DNA of 64,000 bases from CAZLIC01 sp964559535 (GCA_964559535.1 CAZLIC010000007.1:1-64000); one strand, 5' to 3'. Counted from the first letter of the stretch, positions 15,735-26,156 are shown. Numbers and translations are program-made. The notes: a model not told the origin generated them from the letters alone.

Positions 15735-16594
15735 CAGCCGGGCACCACGTTGGCATCGAGTGCAGCCAGCGCGCGAGAGGCCTCCTCGAAATGTTGCGGG
15801 TGGGTATCGACGGCCTCTTGCAGCAGGCCCTTGCCGATGGTGACGTCGCGCTGCTTGATGGCCGTCAGCGCCAGCGTGTACAAGAGCTGCGCACGTTCGG
15901 TCTGGTTCATCTGCACCACCGGCAGGTCATACTTGCGCTGCGCGCCCCGCGCGAGCACCAGGTTGTTCTTGGCGGTGAACATGTTCGGTTCATAGGTCAG
16001 AGCGTCGATGAACAGCCGTTCCGCGCCGGCATAGTCGCCGCGCGTGAGCTTCGAATAGCCCCAGTTGTTGTAAACGGGGGCCGGTTTCTGTGTCAGCCCC
16101 GCGGCGATTTCATAAAAACTGTCGGCTTTCTTCCAGTCGCGCTTGCTGTCGGCCACCATCGCCTCCAGCCGGTAGCGCTGGTAGGTTTCGTGCGTGGGCG
16201 GAATGGAGTTCAGCATTGCCTCGGCTTCGGGCCACTTGTTGGCCCGGATGAAGGCATCGGCATAGTCCACCTTGTCGTCCAGCGTGCCTTCGGGGGCTTT
16301 CGTCACCTCGGACCACACCGGCAGCGCTTCGAGCGGTTTGCCCGCGCGCACCAGCGACTTGGCCAGCCCGCGCTTCAGGTCGACCCGTGTGGGGTCGGTG
16401 GCCACGCCCTTGGCGAAGTAGGACACCGCCTCGTCGGGGTCGCCGACCGTGAGCATGATGTCGTTGAGGTTGGATTCGTCGATGACGCCGACCGCTTTCA
16501 TGGCGCGGTCGACCTCGGCGTCAGAGCTGTTTCCACAGGCTGTCAGGGTGGCTGCGCCCAGAAGGCACAGCCCGATCAGGGCGGGGTGGCGCAT
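15734..16594 (-). CDS. TPR lipoprotein of the Tad locus
   Basis: 286 aa. Lipoprotein signal MRHPALIGLCLLGAATLTAC with lipobox LTAC (Cys20), then tetratricopeptide-like helices (for example WGYSKLTRGDYAGAERLF and GLLQEAV). It is the second TadD-like protein in the operon. TadD is needed for secretin assembly or localisation in known systems; a similar role is inferred. It is coupled to the prepilin peptidase gene by TGATG. Confidence 0.85.
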   Translation of the reverse strand: MRHPALIGLCLLGAATLTACGNSSDAEVDRAMKAVGVIDESNLNDIMLTVGDPDEAVSYFAKGVATDPTRVDLKRGLAKSLVRAGKPLEALPVWSEVTKAPEGTLDDKVDYADAFIRANKWPEAEAMLNSIPPTHETYQRYRLEAMVADSKRDWKKADSFYEIAAGLTQKPAPVYNNWGYSKLTRGDYAGAERLFIDALTYEPNMFTAKNNLVLARGAQRKYDLPVVQMNQTERAQLLYTLALTAIKQRDVTIGKGLLQEAVDTHPQHFEEASRALAALDANVVPG

Positions 16595-16633
16595 TTCGCG
16601 TCCTATGTTGCTGCTTGCCCCGGACCCGCCCGG

Positions 16634-17212
16634 CTAGAGCTGCGACAGAAGGACGAACTCGCCCTTCTCGCGCCGCACCAGCTGGAAGGCCGGAGCCTCC
16701 TCTGGGGCGTCATCATACACGCGGCCCTCGGTTTCGGCTATTGCAAGTTGCAGATTCCGCTTGATCGAGTCCGAACGGCCACTGTCCAGCGCGAAGGCTT
16801 CCTGGAACACGATGCGTGCCTCGCCGGGGCGGTCCCGTTCCATCAGCACGACGCCCAGGTTGTTCAGGGCGGGCACGAAGCGGGGGTCCACCTCCAGCGC
16901 GCGGCGCAACATCTGCTCGGCCTGGCCCAGGCGGCCCAGCGCGAGGTTGGCCGAACCGAGGGCCGAGAGCACGTCGACCGTCACGCCTTCTTCGGCCGCG
17001 GCGCGCAGGTAAGCCTTCAGCGCCAGTTCGTGCTCGCCCGCCTCCATCAGCCGGTGGCCGACGATCAGGCCGTCTTCGGCAGCGCCGCGGCGGCTGGCGG
17101 GGGGCGGGCGGTTTTCGCCCGGGCGGGCCTGCGGGCCGCAGGCGGGCAGGGCCATGAGCCCCGCCAACAGCACAAGCCCCGCGGGGCGAAGCATCGTCAC
17201 GCGGGGCTTCAT
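16634..17212 (-). CDS. tadD: TadD-like TPR lipoprotein
   Basis: 192 aa from MKPRVTMLRP. Lipobox LPAC (Cys about 25) after a hydrophobic leader. TPR repeats follow in the segments LSALGSANLALGRLGQAEQML and VPALNNLGVVLMERDRPGEA. TadD acts at the outer membrane to help secretin multimerisation in Tad systems. AAGG lies just upstream of the ATG at 17212; 17194 is an alternative start. It is 19 bp after tadC in the operon. Confidence 0.87.
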   Translation of the reverse strand: MKPRVTMLRPAGLVLLAGLMALPACGPQARPGENRPPPASRRGAAEDGLIVGHRLMEAGEHELALKAYLRAAAEEGVTVDVLSALGSANLALGRLGQAEQMLRRALEVDPRFVPALNNLGVVLMERDRPGEARIVFQEAFALDSGRSDSIKRNLQLAIAETEGRVYDDAPEEAPAFQLVRREKGEFVLLSQL

Positions 17213-17231
17213 GGTTGCCTTTGCGCCTTCC

Positions 17232-18215
17232 TCAGTTGCCGCCGCCCCCCAGCTGGGTGGCGATGCCATGGATTGACGGGCCGATCAGGATGATAAGCAG
17301 GGGCGGCACGCAGAACATCATTGTGCCCAGCGTCAGCTTGGTGGGCAAGGTGTTCGCCTTCTCTTCGGCGCGCATCACGCGCTTGTCACGCATTTCCGCC
17401 GAATAGACCCGCAGCGCCTCGGCGATCGAGGTGCCGAAGGTGGCCGACTGCACCAGCGTGGTGACGAAGGACGACACGTCGGCGATGCCCACCCGTTCGG
17501 CCATGTCTTTCAGCACCTGCACGCGCTCCTTGCCGGCCTTGACCTCGTTGCCGACGATCTCGAACTCGTCGGCGAGCGCGGGGTAGCCTGCGCGGCTTTC
17601 CTTGGCCACGCGCAGGATGGTCTGGTCCAGCGACTGGCCGGCCTCGACGCAGACCAGCATCAGGTCCAGCGCGTCGGGAAAGCCCTGGACGATCTGCGTC
17701 TGGCGTTCCTTGAGCCGCTTGTCGACCCAGTACTTGGGGAAGTAGTAGCCTACGAAGCCCGGCAGGATGGTGTAGAGCAGCATCTGCTGCGTGGACAGCG
17801 GCGCCGACTGCGACTTGACCAGGGCGATCACGATGCCAAGGGACAACAGGCCAAGACCCAGCACCAGCTGCGCGAAGTGATAGATGCGCACCGCCTCTTT
17901 CGAGCGGTAGCCGGCCCGCAGCATCCGCATGCGGGACGCCGACAGTTCCTCGGCCGACTTGGGTTCCAGGAAGTCGGCGAACTTCTCGAGCTTGTCGGCG
18001 CGGCTGTCGGACTGGGCGCGCAACGACGCGCCCTTGCCTGATACCTGCGCCGCCTTCTGCGCCTTCAGCTTGTCAAACGGCTCGGCCTTGCGGTTGAGCA
18101 TGGTCGGAAGTGCCAGAAGGACCAGCAGCACGCCCAGCATGCCAACCGCGAGGAGAGGTCCGAGCGGGCCCAGGTTTCCGACCAGGAAGTCATTGATACT
18201 GCTTACGATACCCAT
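17232..18215 (-). CDS. tadC: Tad pilus inner-membrane platform protein TadC
   Basis: 327 aa, type II secretion system F-domain family. An N-terminal transmembrane segment is followed by a charged linker, then the F domain (DALDLMLVCVEAGQSLDQTILRVA) and C-terminal transmembrane helices ending in FCVPPLLIILIGPSI. With TadB it forms the platform driven by the TadA ATPase. It is separated from tadB by 12 bp. Confidence 0.94.
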   Translation of the reverse strand: MGIVSSINDFLVGNLGPLGPLLAVGMLGVLLVLLALPTMLNRKAEPFDKLKAQKAAQVSGKGASLRAQSDSRADKLEKFADFLEPKSAEELSASRMRMLRAGYRSKEAVRIYHFAQLVLGLGLLSLGIVIALVKSQSAPLSTQQMLLYTILPGFVGYYFPKYWVDKRLKERQTQIVQGFPDALDLMLVCVEAGQSLDQTILRVAKESRAGYPALADEFEIVGNEVKAGKERVQVLKDMAERVGIADVSSFVTTLVQSATFGTSIAEALRVYSAEMRDKRVMRAEEKANTLPTKLTLGTMMFCVPPLLIILIGPSIHGIATQLGGGGN

Positions 18216-18227
18216 GTCGGACCCACC

Positions 18228-19196
18228 CTAGACCTTGATGTTGACCATGATCTTCATGTAGATCATGTTGACGACCAGAAATACCACGACGATCAGCGCA
18301 GCCGGGATGAAGGCCGAGGTTTCCTTCACGCCGTCGTAGTAGTCCGGCTTGATCACGTTGATCACGATCAGCGCGCCGATCGGAAAGAACGACAGGAACT
18401 TGCCCGACCATTTCGCTTCGGCGGTGATCGCCTTCACGCGGCGGAACAGCTTGAACCGGGCACGGATCACCTTTGCCAGACCATCAAGGATCTCGGCCAG
18501 GTTGCCGCCCGAGGTTTGCTGGATGGTCACGGCGACGGCCAGGAAGCGCAGGTCCTGGTTGTCCATGCGTTCGGCAAAATCCTTCAGGCTGAGCGTGATG
18601 TCCTTGCCGTAGGCGGCCTCGTCGGCGATCAGGCCGAACTCGGTGCCCAGCGGATCGGCCACTTCCTTGGACATGATGCCCACGGCGGCCGAGAAGGGGT
18701 GGCCCACGCGCAGCGACCGCACCATCAGTTCCACCGCGTCGGGCAGCTGCTCTTCCAGAAGCGACATGCGCTTCTTGGCCTTGTTGTTGACCCAGGTGTA
18801 GACCCCGCCCACGCCCATGGCCAGGGCAATGGCCACGCGCACCGGCAGCGACGCTTCGGTGCCGATGGTCAGGCCCAGGAAGGCAAACACCGACAGCGCG
18901 ACCATGATCATGACAAGCTGCTGCGGCGTGAAGGCGATGTTGGCCTTCTGCGCCTTGCTGGCGAGAATCGAATAGAGCGGAATGCCCTTGGCGTTCAGGT
19001 GCTGCGACATCTCCTTGCGGAGTTGTTCCAGCACCTGTTCGCGGTTGCCGTTCTTGGCCAAGAGGTCCAGCCGGCGGCTGACCTTCGAGTTCAGGCTGAT
19101 CGACTTGCCGAAGGCGGTGAGGTACAGCCCTTCGACCAGCACGAGGACGGCGACGAAGATCAGGATGTAGATGATCGGGGCGGCACTGATTGTCAC
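18228..19196 (-). CDS. tadB: Tad pilus inner-membrane platform protein TadB
   Basis: 322 aa, T2SS F-domain family. The signature LPDAVELMVRSLRVGHPFSAAV and the QTSGGNLAEILDGLAKVIR segment match TadB. Transmembrane helices flank the domain at both ends. It pairs with TadC. It lies 9 bp after cpaF. Confidence 0.94.
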   Translation of the reverse strand: MTISAAPIIYILIFVAVLVLVEGLYLTAFGKSISLNSKVSRRLDLLAKNGNREQVLEQLRKEMSQHLNAKGIPLYSILASKAQKANIAFTPQQLVMIMVALSVFAFLGLTIGTEASLPVRVAIALAMGVGGVYTWVNNKAKKRMSLLEEQLPDAVELMVRSLRVGHPFSAAVGIMSKEVADPLGTEFGLIADEAAYGKDITLSLKDFAERMDNQDLRFLAVAVTIQQTSGGNLAEILDGLAKVIRARFKLFRRVKAITAEAKWSGKFLSFFPIGALIVINVIKPDYYDGVKETSAFIPAALIVVVFLVVNMIYMKIMVNIKV

Positions 19197-19205
19197 TTGG
19201 GCACC

Positions 19206-20672
<1,467 letters not shown>

Positions 20673-20696
20673 CGTGTCACCCTGTCACTTCGGCCC

Positions 20697-21959
20697 TCAG
20701 GCCTTGCCGGTTTCCGTGGCCTTGTTCAGATCGTACAAGGACTTGGCGAGTTTCTGGATTTCCTTGCGCATGGGGTTCTTGGCTGCGCTTTCGGCCAGCG
20801 GAAGGCCGTGGTCGTTTGCCTGTGTCACCTGGTGGCCGCCGTCGGGCAGTTGCACCTCGATGTCGATGTCCAGGCTTTCGGCCATACGCTTGACCCGGCT
20901 TTTCGCGGACAGGTCGGTAAAGCGCGGCGCGCGGTTCAGGATGAAGCGCATCTTTTCGTGCGGCAGCCCTTCGGCCTTCAGCGCACGGGTGAGGCGCAGC
21001 ACGTTCTGCGCCGAGCGCAAGTCAAGTTCGAGCATCGAGAAGTACACGTGCGACCGCGACAGCACCGTTTCTGTCCAGCTGACGATGGTGGTCGGCATGT
21101 CGACGACCACGAAATCGAAGTTGGCCAGCGCCATGTCCAGGATGCGCCCCACATCCTCGGCCGAGATCAGGTCAAGCGGCAGCATGTCGGGCGGGGCAGT
21201 AAAGACGTGCAGCTTGTCGTTGAAGGTCAGCAGGCAGCGCAGGAACGACTCGCTGTCGGCATTCGCCGTGTCGGTCAGGATTTCGAACACGGCGTCGCGG
21301 CGGGGCAGGTCGAGCCCGGTGGACACCGCGCCGAACTGCAGGTCAAGGTCGATCAGGCAGACGCGCGGCGCGTCCTGCTTGACCACCGTTGCAAGTTCCC
21401 ACGCGAGGTTGGTGGCAAAGGTCGTGGCGCCGACGCCGCCGGACATGCCGTGCACCGGCAGCAGAACCCCATCCCGGTCTCCCTTTGCCTTGAACGCCGG
21501 GTGATGCACCACCTCGTCCTCGGGCGCGGTTGCGGCGACCGCGGCGGGCGCGGGCTTGCGCATCCGCTCGATCGACTCGTGCAGCGCGCCTTCGGGCAGG
21601 GGGTAGGGCACGAAATCGTCGGCCCCGAGGCGCAGCAGCTGGTGCAGGGCCACCGGGCTGACATTGTGGGCAATGAGAACGACGCGGATCGACCGTTCCT
21701 TTGCCTTGCGGATGATGCCGGTGATGCGCCCGAGGTCCGTCTCGTCTTCGCCGTCGACGGCGATGGCCACGAATTCAAGCGAGGCTGCATCAGGCTGGTC
21801 CAGGAAGACCGCCGCATCCTCGAACGACAGGTCGCCCCAGCTTTCGCCAAGCTCAAGCTCCATGTCGTCGATCAGGAGTTCAAAATTCTGCACGTCTCGG
21901 CTGATCGTGCAGGCCACGATCGGTGCCGGTTCCGGCTGGAGATTCGCCACGCTCGTCAT
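20697..21959 (-). CDS. cpaE: Tad pilus localisation protein CpaE/TadZ
   Basis: 420 aa. An N-terminal receiver-like domain (about 20-150) is followed by a ParA/MinD-like ATPase domain starting near VHGMSGGVGATTFATNLAW (about 170). The deviant Walker A has lost both lysines (SGGVGATT), so ATP use may be atypical. TadZ/CpaE positions Tad pili at the pole in known systems. It is the first gene of the downstream Tad transcript and lies 257 bp after the ompA-like gene and its terminator. Confidence 0.92.
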   Translation of the reverse strand: MTSVANLQPEPAPIVACTISRDVQNFELLIDDMELELGESWGDLSFEDAAVFLDQPDAASLEFVAIAVDGEDETDLGRITGIIRKAKERSIRVVLIAHNVSPVALHQLLRLGADDFVPYPLPEGALHESIERMRKPAPAAVAATAPEDEVVHHPAFKAKGDRDGVLLPVHGMSGGVGATTFATNLAWELATVVKQDAPRVCLIDLDLQFGAVSTGLDLPRRDAVFEILTDTANADSESFLRCLLTFNDKLHVFTAPPDMLPLDLISAEDVGRILDMALANFDFVVVDMPTTIVSWTETVLSRSHVYFSMLELDLRSAQNVLRLTRALKAEGLPHEKMRFILNRAPRFTDLSAKSRVKRMAESLDIDIEVQLPDGGHQVTQANDHGLPLAESAAKNPMRKEIQKLAKSLYDLNKATETGKA

Positions 21960-22160
21960 CGCCTCTGCCCTCTTGCCGCCAGCGCCGTTCCGACCCGCCC
22001 GATAAGGGCGAATCGGGGCGAAGGCGTGGTGGCGAAACCCTTTTTCCGCACACCGTTCCCATTGCTGCGAAGGTGTCGGGGAATGGTGGCGAGATTTGGG
22101 CTAAAAAACTGTTATTCCGCGATTTTATTGCAATCTGCCCGCTTTGTTTCCGTAGCGGCC

Positions 22161-22196
22161 CCAAAAAAACAAGGGCCGCGCACGGTGGCGCGGCCC
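22161..22196 (-). terminator. Intrinsic terminator after the OmpA-like gene
   Basis: A 9-bp stem GGGCCGCGC/GCGCGGCCC (22173-22181 with 22188-22196). On the minus strand it is followed by TTGTTTTTTT. It separates the cpaC-ompA transcript from cpaE onward; 21960-22160 therefore probably holds the cpaE promoter. Confidence 0.88.
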
Positions 22197-22216
22197 CAGT
22201 CGCCCTGTCCCCGGCC

Positions 22217-22855
22217 TTAGCCGCCGGGGTTTGTCTGGGTTTCCTGCACCACGTTCTGCGGATGCGGACGTTCGGCCAACACGATGTATTCGCGGAAGAT
22301 CACCTCGGCATACTTGCCGTTCAAGAGGGTGGGGTGGCGCTGCACGAAGCCCGACACCTCGGTCACCGTGCGGCGGTTCTGCCGCTCTTCGTTCTGCGTC
22401 TGCACCACCGGGCGCGTCTCGCCGAAGCTGACCAGCGCTTCGAGCCGCGACCGGCTGATGCCCTGGCTGGCGAAGTAGGCAACAACGGCCTGCGCCCGCC
22501 GCTTGCCCAGCGCGTAGTTGTAGCCGTTCGACCCCACAAGGTCGGTGTGGCCATAGACGCGGAACCGCAGTTCGGGGAACTGCTTGATCCAGTTCGCCTG
22601 GACGCGCAGCACCCGGATCGCCGCATCGTCCAGCGTGGCACTGTTGAAGGCGAAGGTGATGGTGTCGGTCACTTCCTTGTTGAAGCGGTCCTGCAGGGCG
22701 ACGACGTAGTCGCGCTGCCCGGTCATCACCAGAGAGTTGTTCATGTTGGCGTTGCCGAAGGTGCCCATGTCCACCTCGGACCCCGCCTCTTGGCCACCGC
22801 ACGAGGCCAGCGCCAGGATGGCAGCCCCCGACAGAAGGAGTTGACGCGCGCGCAT
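22217..22855 (-). CDS. OmpA-family lipoprotein in the Tad locus
   Basis: 212 aa. Lipobox LASC (Cys about 19), then an OmpA C-like peptidoglycan-binding domain (RFRVYGHTDLVGSNGYNYALGKRRAQAVVAYF, about 97-128). It occupies the place where cpaD is usually found, directly after the secretin gene (4-bp gap). By analogy it may anchor the secretin to peptidoglycan or pilot it. No cpaD is seen in the window. It is followed by a strong terminator. Confidence 0.87.
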   Translation of the reverse strand: MRARQLLLSGAAILALASCGGQEAGSEVDMGTFGNANMNNSLVMTGQRDYVVALQDRFNKEVTDTITFAFNSATLDDAAIRVLRVQANWIKQFPELRFRVYGHTDLVGSNGYNYALGKRRAQAVVAYFASQGISRSRLEALVSFGETRPVVQTQNEERQNRRTVTEVSGFVQRHPTLLNGKYAEVIFREYIVLAERPHPQNVVQETQTNPGG

Positions 22856-22859
22856 GTCC

Positions 22860-24275
22860 TTACTCCATCACATAGCCGTAGGGAGAATTGTAGTCCTGCC
22901 GGGCAACCTCGCCTGCGGGCGTGTTGCCGAAGGTGCCCTGCACCTTGCCGAACAGGAACAGCTCCTTTTCGGTGGGCAGGCGCACGCGATCGGTCGGCAG
23001 GGCCAGCGCCTCGCCACGCGTCGGCGTGACCAGGTGGGCAGTGACGATGATCACCAGTTCCGATTGCGCCCGCTGGTATTCGGCCGAACGGAACAGCGCA
23101 CCCAGCACCGGGATGTCGCCCAGCCACGGCACCTGGCCGTTCAGGTTGCGGAAGTCATCCTGCAGAAGCCCCGCCACGGCAAAGCTTTCGCCATCGCGCA
23201 GTTCCACCGTGGTTGAGGTTTCGCGGCGCTTGAAGGCGTTGATGGCAAAGCCGTCGGCGTTGGAAACCGTGATCGAGTTGTCGATCGAGCTGACCGCGGC
23301 GTTGATGGTGAGGTTGATGACATCGGCATCGACCACCACCGGGGTGAAGTTCAGTTCCACACCGAAGGGCTTGTATTCGATGGTGATGCCGTTGTCGCCG
23401 CCGGCCACGGGGATGGGATACTCGCCGCCCGCCAGGAACTTGGCCTCTTGCCCCGAAAGGGCGGTGAGGTTCGGCTCCGCCAGGGTGCGCACCACGCCTT
23501 TCGATTCCAGCGCTTCGAGCAGCACCGCGAATTCCAGCGACCCGGCGGTGAAGCCCAGGCCCAGCGCGCCGTTCGCGTTGTTGCCGTTGGGGAAGACGCC
23601 GTTGTCGAACACGTTGTTCACGGTGGTGGACGAGTTGAAGTTGCCGGTGCCGACGAAGCCGCCGACATCGCTGGAGTTCGACCGGATCCCGATGGACGAG
23701 GACAGGTTCTTGGCCACCGACCGCTGCATTTCGGCAAAGCGGACCTTCAGCATGACCTGCTGGGTTCCGCCCACCGACATCAGGTTCGACACCCGTTCGG
23801 GCGCATAGCGGTTGGCCAGGTCCAGCGCGCGGTCCAGTTTCGCGGTGGAGCTGACGGTGCCCGACAGCACGATGCCGTCATTGGCCGTGCGCACCTCGAT
23901 GTTCTCGCCCGGCAGGATCTGGCGCAGGCGTTCCTTGAACTCGGCAATGTCGGGAGAGACCTGCACCTCGACGTTGGCGATCAGCTGGCCGTCGGGCGAC
24001 AAGAGCGTCAGCGTGGTGCGCCCTGGCGCCTTGCCCAGCACATAGATCGACCGGTCCGACAAGGTGGAGATGTCGGCGATGCCGGGGTTGGCGATGCTGA
24101 GTTCGGCGAAGGGTGTGTCGCTTTCCACCACAACGGCGCGGTTCATCGGCACGTTCAGCGCCGACGATGCGGCCCCCGACTGAACCCGCAGGGTTTGCGC
24201 GGGCGCCGCCAGTGGCAAGGACAGGCACAGTGCCGCGCCAAGCGCGGTGGCCGTCAATAGGATTCGCATGCTCAT
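22860..24275 (-). CDS. cpaC: Tad outer-membrane secretin CpaC/RcpA
   Basis: 471 aa. Signal peptide (residues about 1-28, ending PAQT), then an N-terminal pilus-specific domain (VPMNRAVVVESDTPFAELSIANPGIADI), a BON-like domain (IVLSGTVSSTAKLDRALDLA) and the C-terminal secretin domain with SFAVAGLLQDD and VPWLGDIPVLGALFRS. It forms the outer-membrane pore for the Flp pilus. The start may be 24275 or 24269 (MSM...). The preceding cpaB gene ends in a strong terminator, so cpaC begins a new transcript. Confidence 0.94.
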   Translation of the reverse strand: MSMRILLTATALGAALCLSLPLAAPAQTLRVQSGAASSALNVPMNRAVVVESDTPFAELSIANPGIADISTLSDRSIYVLGKAPGRTTLTLLSPDGQLIANVEVQVSPDIAEFKERLRQILPGENIEVRTANDGIVLSGTVSSTAKLDRALDLANRYAPERVSNLMSVGGTQQVMLKVRFAEMQRSVAKNLSSSIGIRSNSSDVGGFVGTGNFNSSTTVNNVFDNGVFPNGNNANGALGLGFTAGSLEFAVLLEALESKGVVRTLAEPNLTALSGQEAKFLAGGEYPIPVAGGDNGITIEYKPFGVELNFTPVVVDADVINLTINAAVSSIDNSITVSNADGFAINAFKRRETSTTVELRDGESFAVAGLLQDDFRNLNGQVPWLGDIPVLGALFRSAEYQRAQSELVIIVTAHLVTPTRGEALALPTDRVRLPTEKELFLFGKVQGTFGNTPAGEVARQDYNSPYGYVME

Positions 24276-24419
24276 GTGACCTGCCTTTCGGATCACGCCT
24301 CGGACCGGGTCTTTTCGCCCGCGTATGGAAGCAACCTTGCCGGAGTCGCCGATTTTTTGCAAGAATCAAAGGATTGCGGGGCGTACCTTATGTGGACAAC
24401 TTGCAACAGAGTAACAGTT
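24276..24419 (-). promoter_or_regulatory. Probable promoter region of cpaC
   Basis: 144 bp between the cpaB terminator and cpaC, markedly AT-richer than the coding DNA around it. A promoter is expected because a strong terminator precedes it. I cannot assign -35/-10 boxes with confidence. Confidence 0.4.
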
Positions 24420-24451
24420 GAAAAAACGGGCACCGCCAGATGGGGTGCCCG
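24415..24451 (-). terminator. Intrinsic terminator after cpaB
   Basis: An 8-bp stem CGGGCACC/GGTGCCCG (24427-24434 with 24444-24451), followed on the minus strand by TTTTTTC. It lies 33 bp after the cpaB stop. Confidence 0.9.
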
Positions 24452-24483
24452 TATCGTGTTTCCGGTGCCGCGGCACACAACCC

Positions 24484-25329
24484 CTAGTTGGTGCAGGGGA
24501 TCGGGACCTCGACCAGATCGGCGCCCTTGCGCGTCTTGATCGTGCAGACCTTCTCGGTCGGGGCTGCCACCTCGACCTTTTCGACGATGCCAAGCAGCGC
24601 CTTGCTGTCGACCTCGATCATGGCGGCTTCGTTCGTTTCGCCGGTGCCCACCAGCGACAGCGACAGCCCGCCCGTGGCCTGTGCCTGCGCCAGCCGCGCC
24701 ACCTTTTCGGGTGTCGCCTCGACCGTGACGGTGCGCGCAACCAGGGTGCCGGTGGTGTTTTCGGCGTTCGCCGTCTGGTCGACAGCAATGACCTTCATCG
24801 AGCTTTCGATCAGCCGGGTGAAGCTGCCCACTTCGCTTTCGGCAGCACCCGTCCAGTAGATGTCGACCACGTCGCCCGGCTGCACGAAGCCCGACACGCC
24901 CGAGGCCACATCAACCTTGATGGCAAAGGCCCGCATTCCCGGCGCAAGGCGCGCAGTCAGCCCCGCCACTTCGCCGGGTTTGGTCACCTTCGACGCCAGC
25001 AGCGGCTCCATCTTCTCCATCTGGCGCACCAGATAGCGCGGTTCGTCGTAGTTGCCCGGGAACAGTTCGGCCTCTTCGGTGAAGAAGTTCTCGGGCATGC
25101 TGTTCTTGGGCATCAGCACCTTCTGGACGTCTTCCTTCGTCAGCGCCGTGCCATAGGCCAGCGGCTTGTTGACGACGTAGACCTCGACCACCGGCCCCAG
25201 CTTGGCGCGGAACGCGCGCTCCTGGGCCAGTTCCGACTGGTTCTTTCCGACAAAGCCCTGAACCATGTAGACAGCCACCCCGGCAAGGGCGAGGCCGACC
25301 ACCAGGACGAGACCGAAGACTGCGCGCAT
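24484..25329 (-). CDS. cpaB: Flp pilus assembly protein CpaB/RcpC
   Basis: 281 aa. N-terminal transmembrane anchor (residues 1-25), then a SAF-type domain (VEVYVVNKPLAYGTALTKEDVQKV, about 47-70) and the RcpC core (GMRAFAIKVDVASGVSGFVQPGDVVDIYWT). Periplasmic protein that works with the secretin. It ends in CTN, with two cysteines that may form a disulfide. It follows the 67-aa pilin gene by 78 bp and precedes a strong terminator. Confidence 0.92.
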   Translation of the reverse strand: MRAVFGLVLVVGLALAGVAVYMVQGFVGKNQSELAQERAFRAKLGPVVEVYVVNKPLAYGTALTKEDVQKVLMPKNSMPENFFTEEAELFPGNYDEPRYLVRQMEKMEPLLASKVTKPGEVAGLTARLAPGMRAFAIKVDVASGVSGFVQPGDVVDIYWTGAAESEVGSFTRLIESSMKVIAVDQTANAENTTGTLVARTVTVEATPEKVARLAQAQATGGLSLSLVGTGETNEAAMIEVDSKALLGIVEKVEVAAPTEKVCTIKTRKGADLVEVPIPCTN

Positions 25330-25407
25330 CTGCCTGCTCCACTTCTTTCCGGCCGGTTTTCCGACCCTGTTTCTTTCCGGCCGCTTCTTCGGCCCTGGCG
25401 GGTTGCC

Positions 25408-25611
25408 TCAGCGCAGACCCGCCTCCGTCACGTTGTCGGCAACTCCTGCCGCTGCGGTCTCGAAGACCGCGTCTGTCAGAATGGTGAACAGCGCCAGCGA
25501 CATGCCCACGATGAGAGCTGTCAGGACAACCCAGTCAACGGTGACCGCGCCATCCTCGCTGTCGGCGAAACCGCGGGCACGGGTCGCAATTTGTCCGTGA
25601 AGGCTGTTCAT
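25408..25611 (-). CDS. Flp-like pilin, 67 aa
   Basis: 67 aa class IVb pilin. A 21-residue hydrophilic leader ends in Gly21, then AVTVDWVVLTALIVGMSLALFTIL. Asp and Trp occupy positions +5 and +6, where most Flp pilins have Glu-Tyr. It differs from the four 61-aa copies in leader length and C-terminus, so it may be a minor or initiating pilin. It is the pilin closest to cpaB. Confidence 0.82.
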   Translation of the reverse strand: MNSLHGQIATRARGFADSEDGAVTVDWVVLTALIVGMSLALFTILTDAVFETAAAGVADNVTEAGLR

Positions 25612-25727
25612 CCCTACACTCCCGCAATCGTACCCACACCCAAGGCCGTGGGTAGCCGCCGAATGTGGCGTGAACGCGGCGTTTCTGGTTCCCTTGTGGG
25701 AACGGAAACGAGAAGTCGCACCTGACG

Positions 25728-25758
25728 GAAAACGAAAACGGCCCCGTTTCCGGGGCCG
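25728..25758 (-). terminator. Terminator of Flp pilin copy 1
   Basis: 8-bp stem CGGCCCCG/CGGGGCCG (25739-25746 with 25751-25758) closed by a GAAA tetraloop on the minus strand, then TTTTCGTTTT. The same stem-loop and flank follow copy 4 (26964-26994). Confidence 0.85.
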
Positions 25759-25776
25759 TATCGCTGTTCGATTGCT

Positions 25777-26069
25777 GTCAGGTTCAGCGGGTCGAGGCTT
25801 CCTGCAGGTCGCCCACGATCACGCCGGCGGTGTCTTCGATGGCCGGCCCGATGGTCGCCATGACGAGCAGGCCCAGGCCCACGATGGCGGCGGTCAGCAC
25901 GACCCAGTCCACGGTCACGGCGCCGGATTCGTCTTTCGAGAAGGATTTGAAGAGGTTCAGCAGTTTCATTCGATGGCTCCTTGGCCCTGGGGTTTCACTT
26001 TGCTTACCGTCGGGCCTGCATGTTGTCCCGCTTCGGATGAGGATGTTTTGCCGGGGGATTGGGGCGGGA
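25777..26069 (-). repeat. Duplicated pilin block, copy A
   Basis: 293-bp block repeated at 26588-26880 (offset 811 bp). The pilin coding part is identical; I count five mismatches, all in the upstream part. Recent duplication or gene conversion is inferred. Confidence 0.85.
25784..25969 (-). CDS. flp: Flp pilin copy 1, 61 aa
   Basis: 61 aa prepilin. Leader of 16 residues (MKLLNLFKSFSKDESG), predicted cleavage after Gly16 by TadV, mature pilin of 45 residues starting AVTVDWVVLTAAIVG. Asp21-Trp22 replaces the canonical Glu-Tyr. Protein and DNA are identical to copy 3 at 26595-26780. Each copy has its own leader region and a following stem-loop, so copies are probably transcribed or terminated separately. 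Confidence 0.9.
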   Translation of the reverse strand: MKLLNLFKSFSKDESGAVTVDWVVLTAAIVGLGLLVMATIGPAIEDTAGVIVGDLQEASTR

Positions 26070-26156
26070 ATGCGGAGCGATCTGGAAAGTTTCAAGAAAC
26101 TGCGCGGCCTTGTCAGGGCAGCGAGGGATTGGCCGGCGGGTGTGCCCAGCAGGTGC

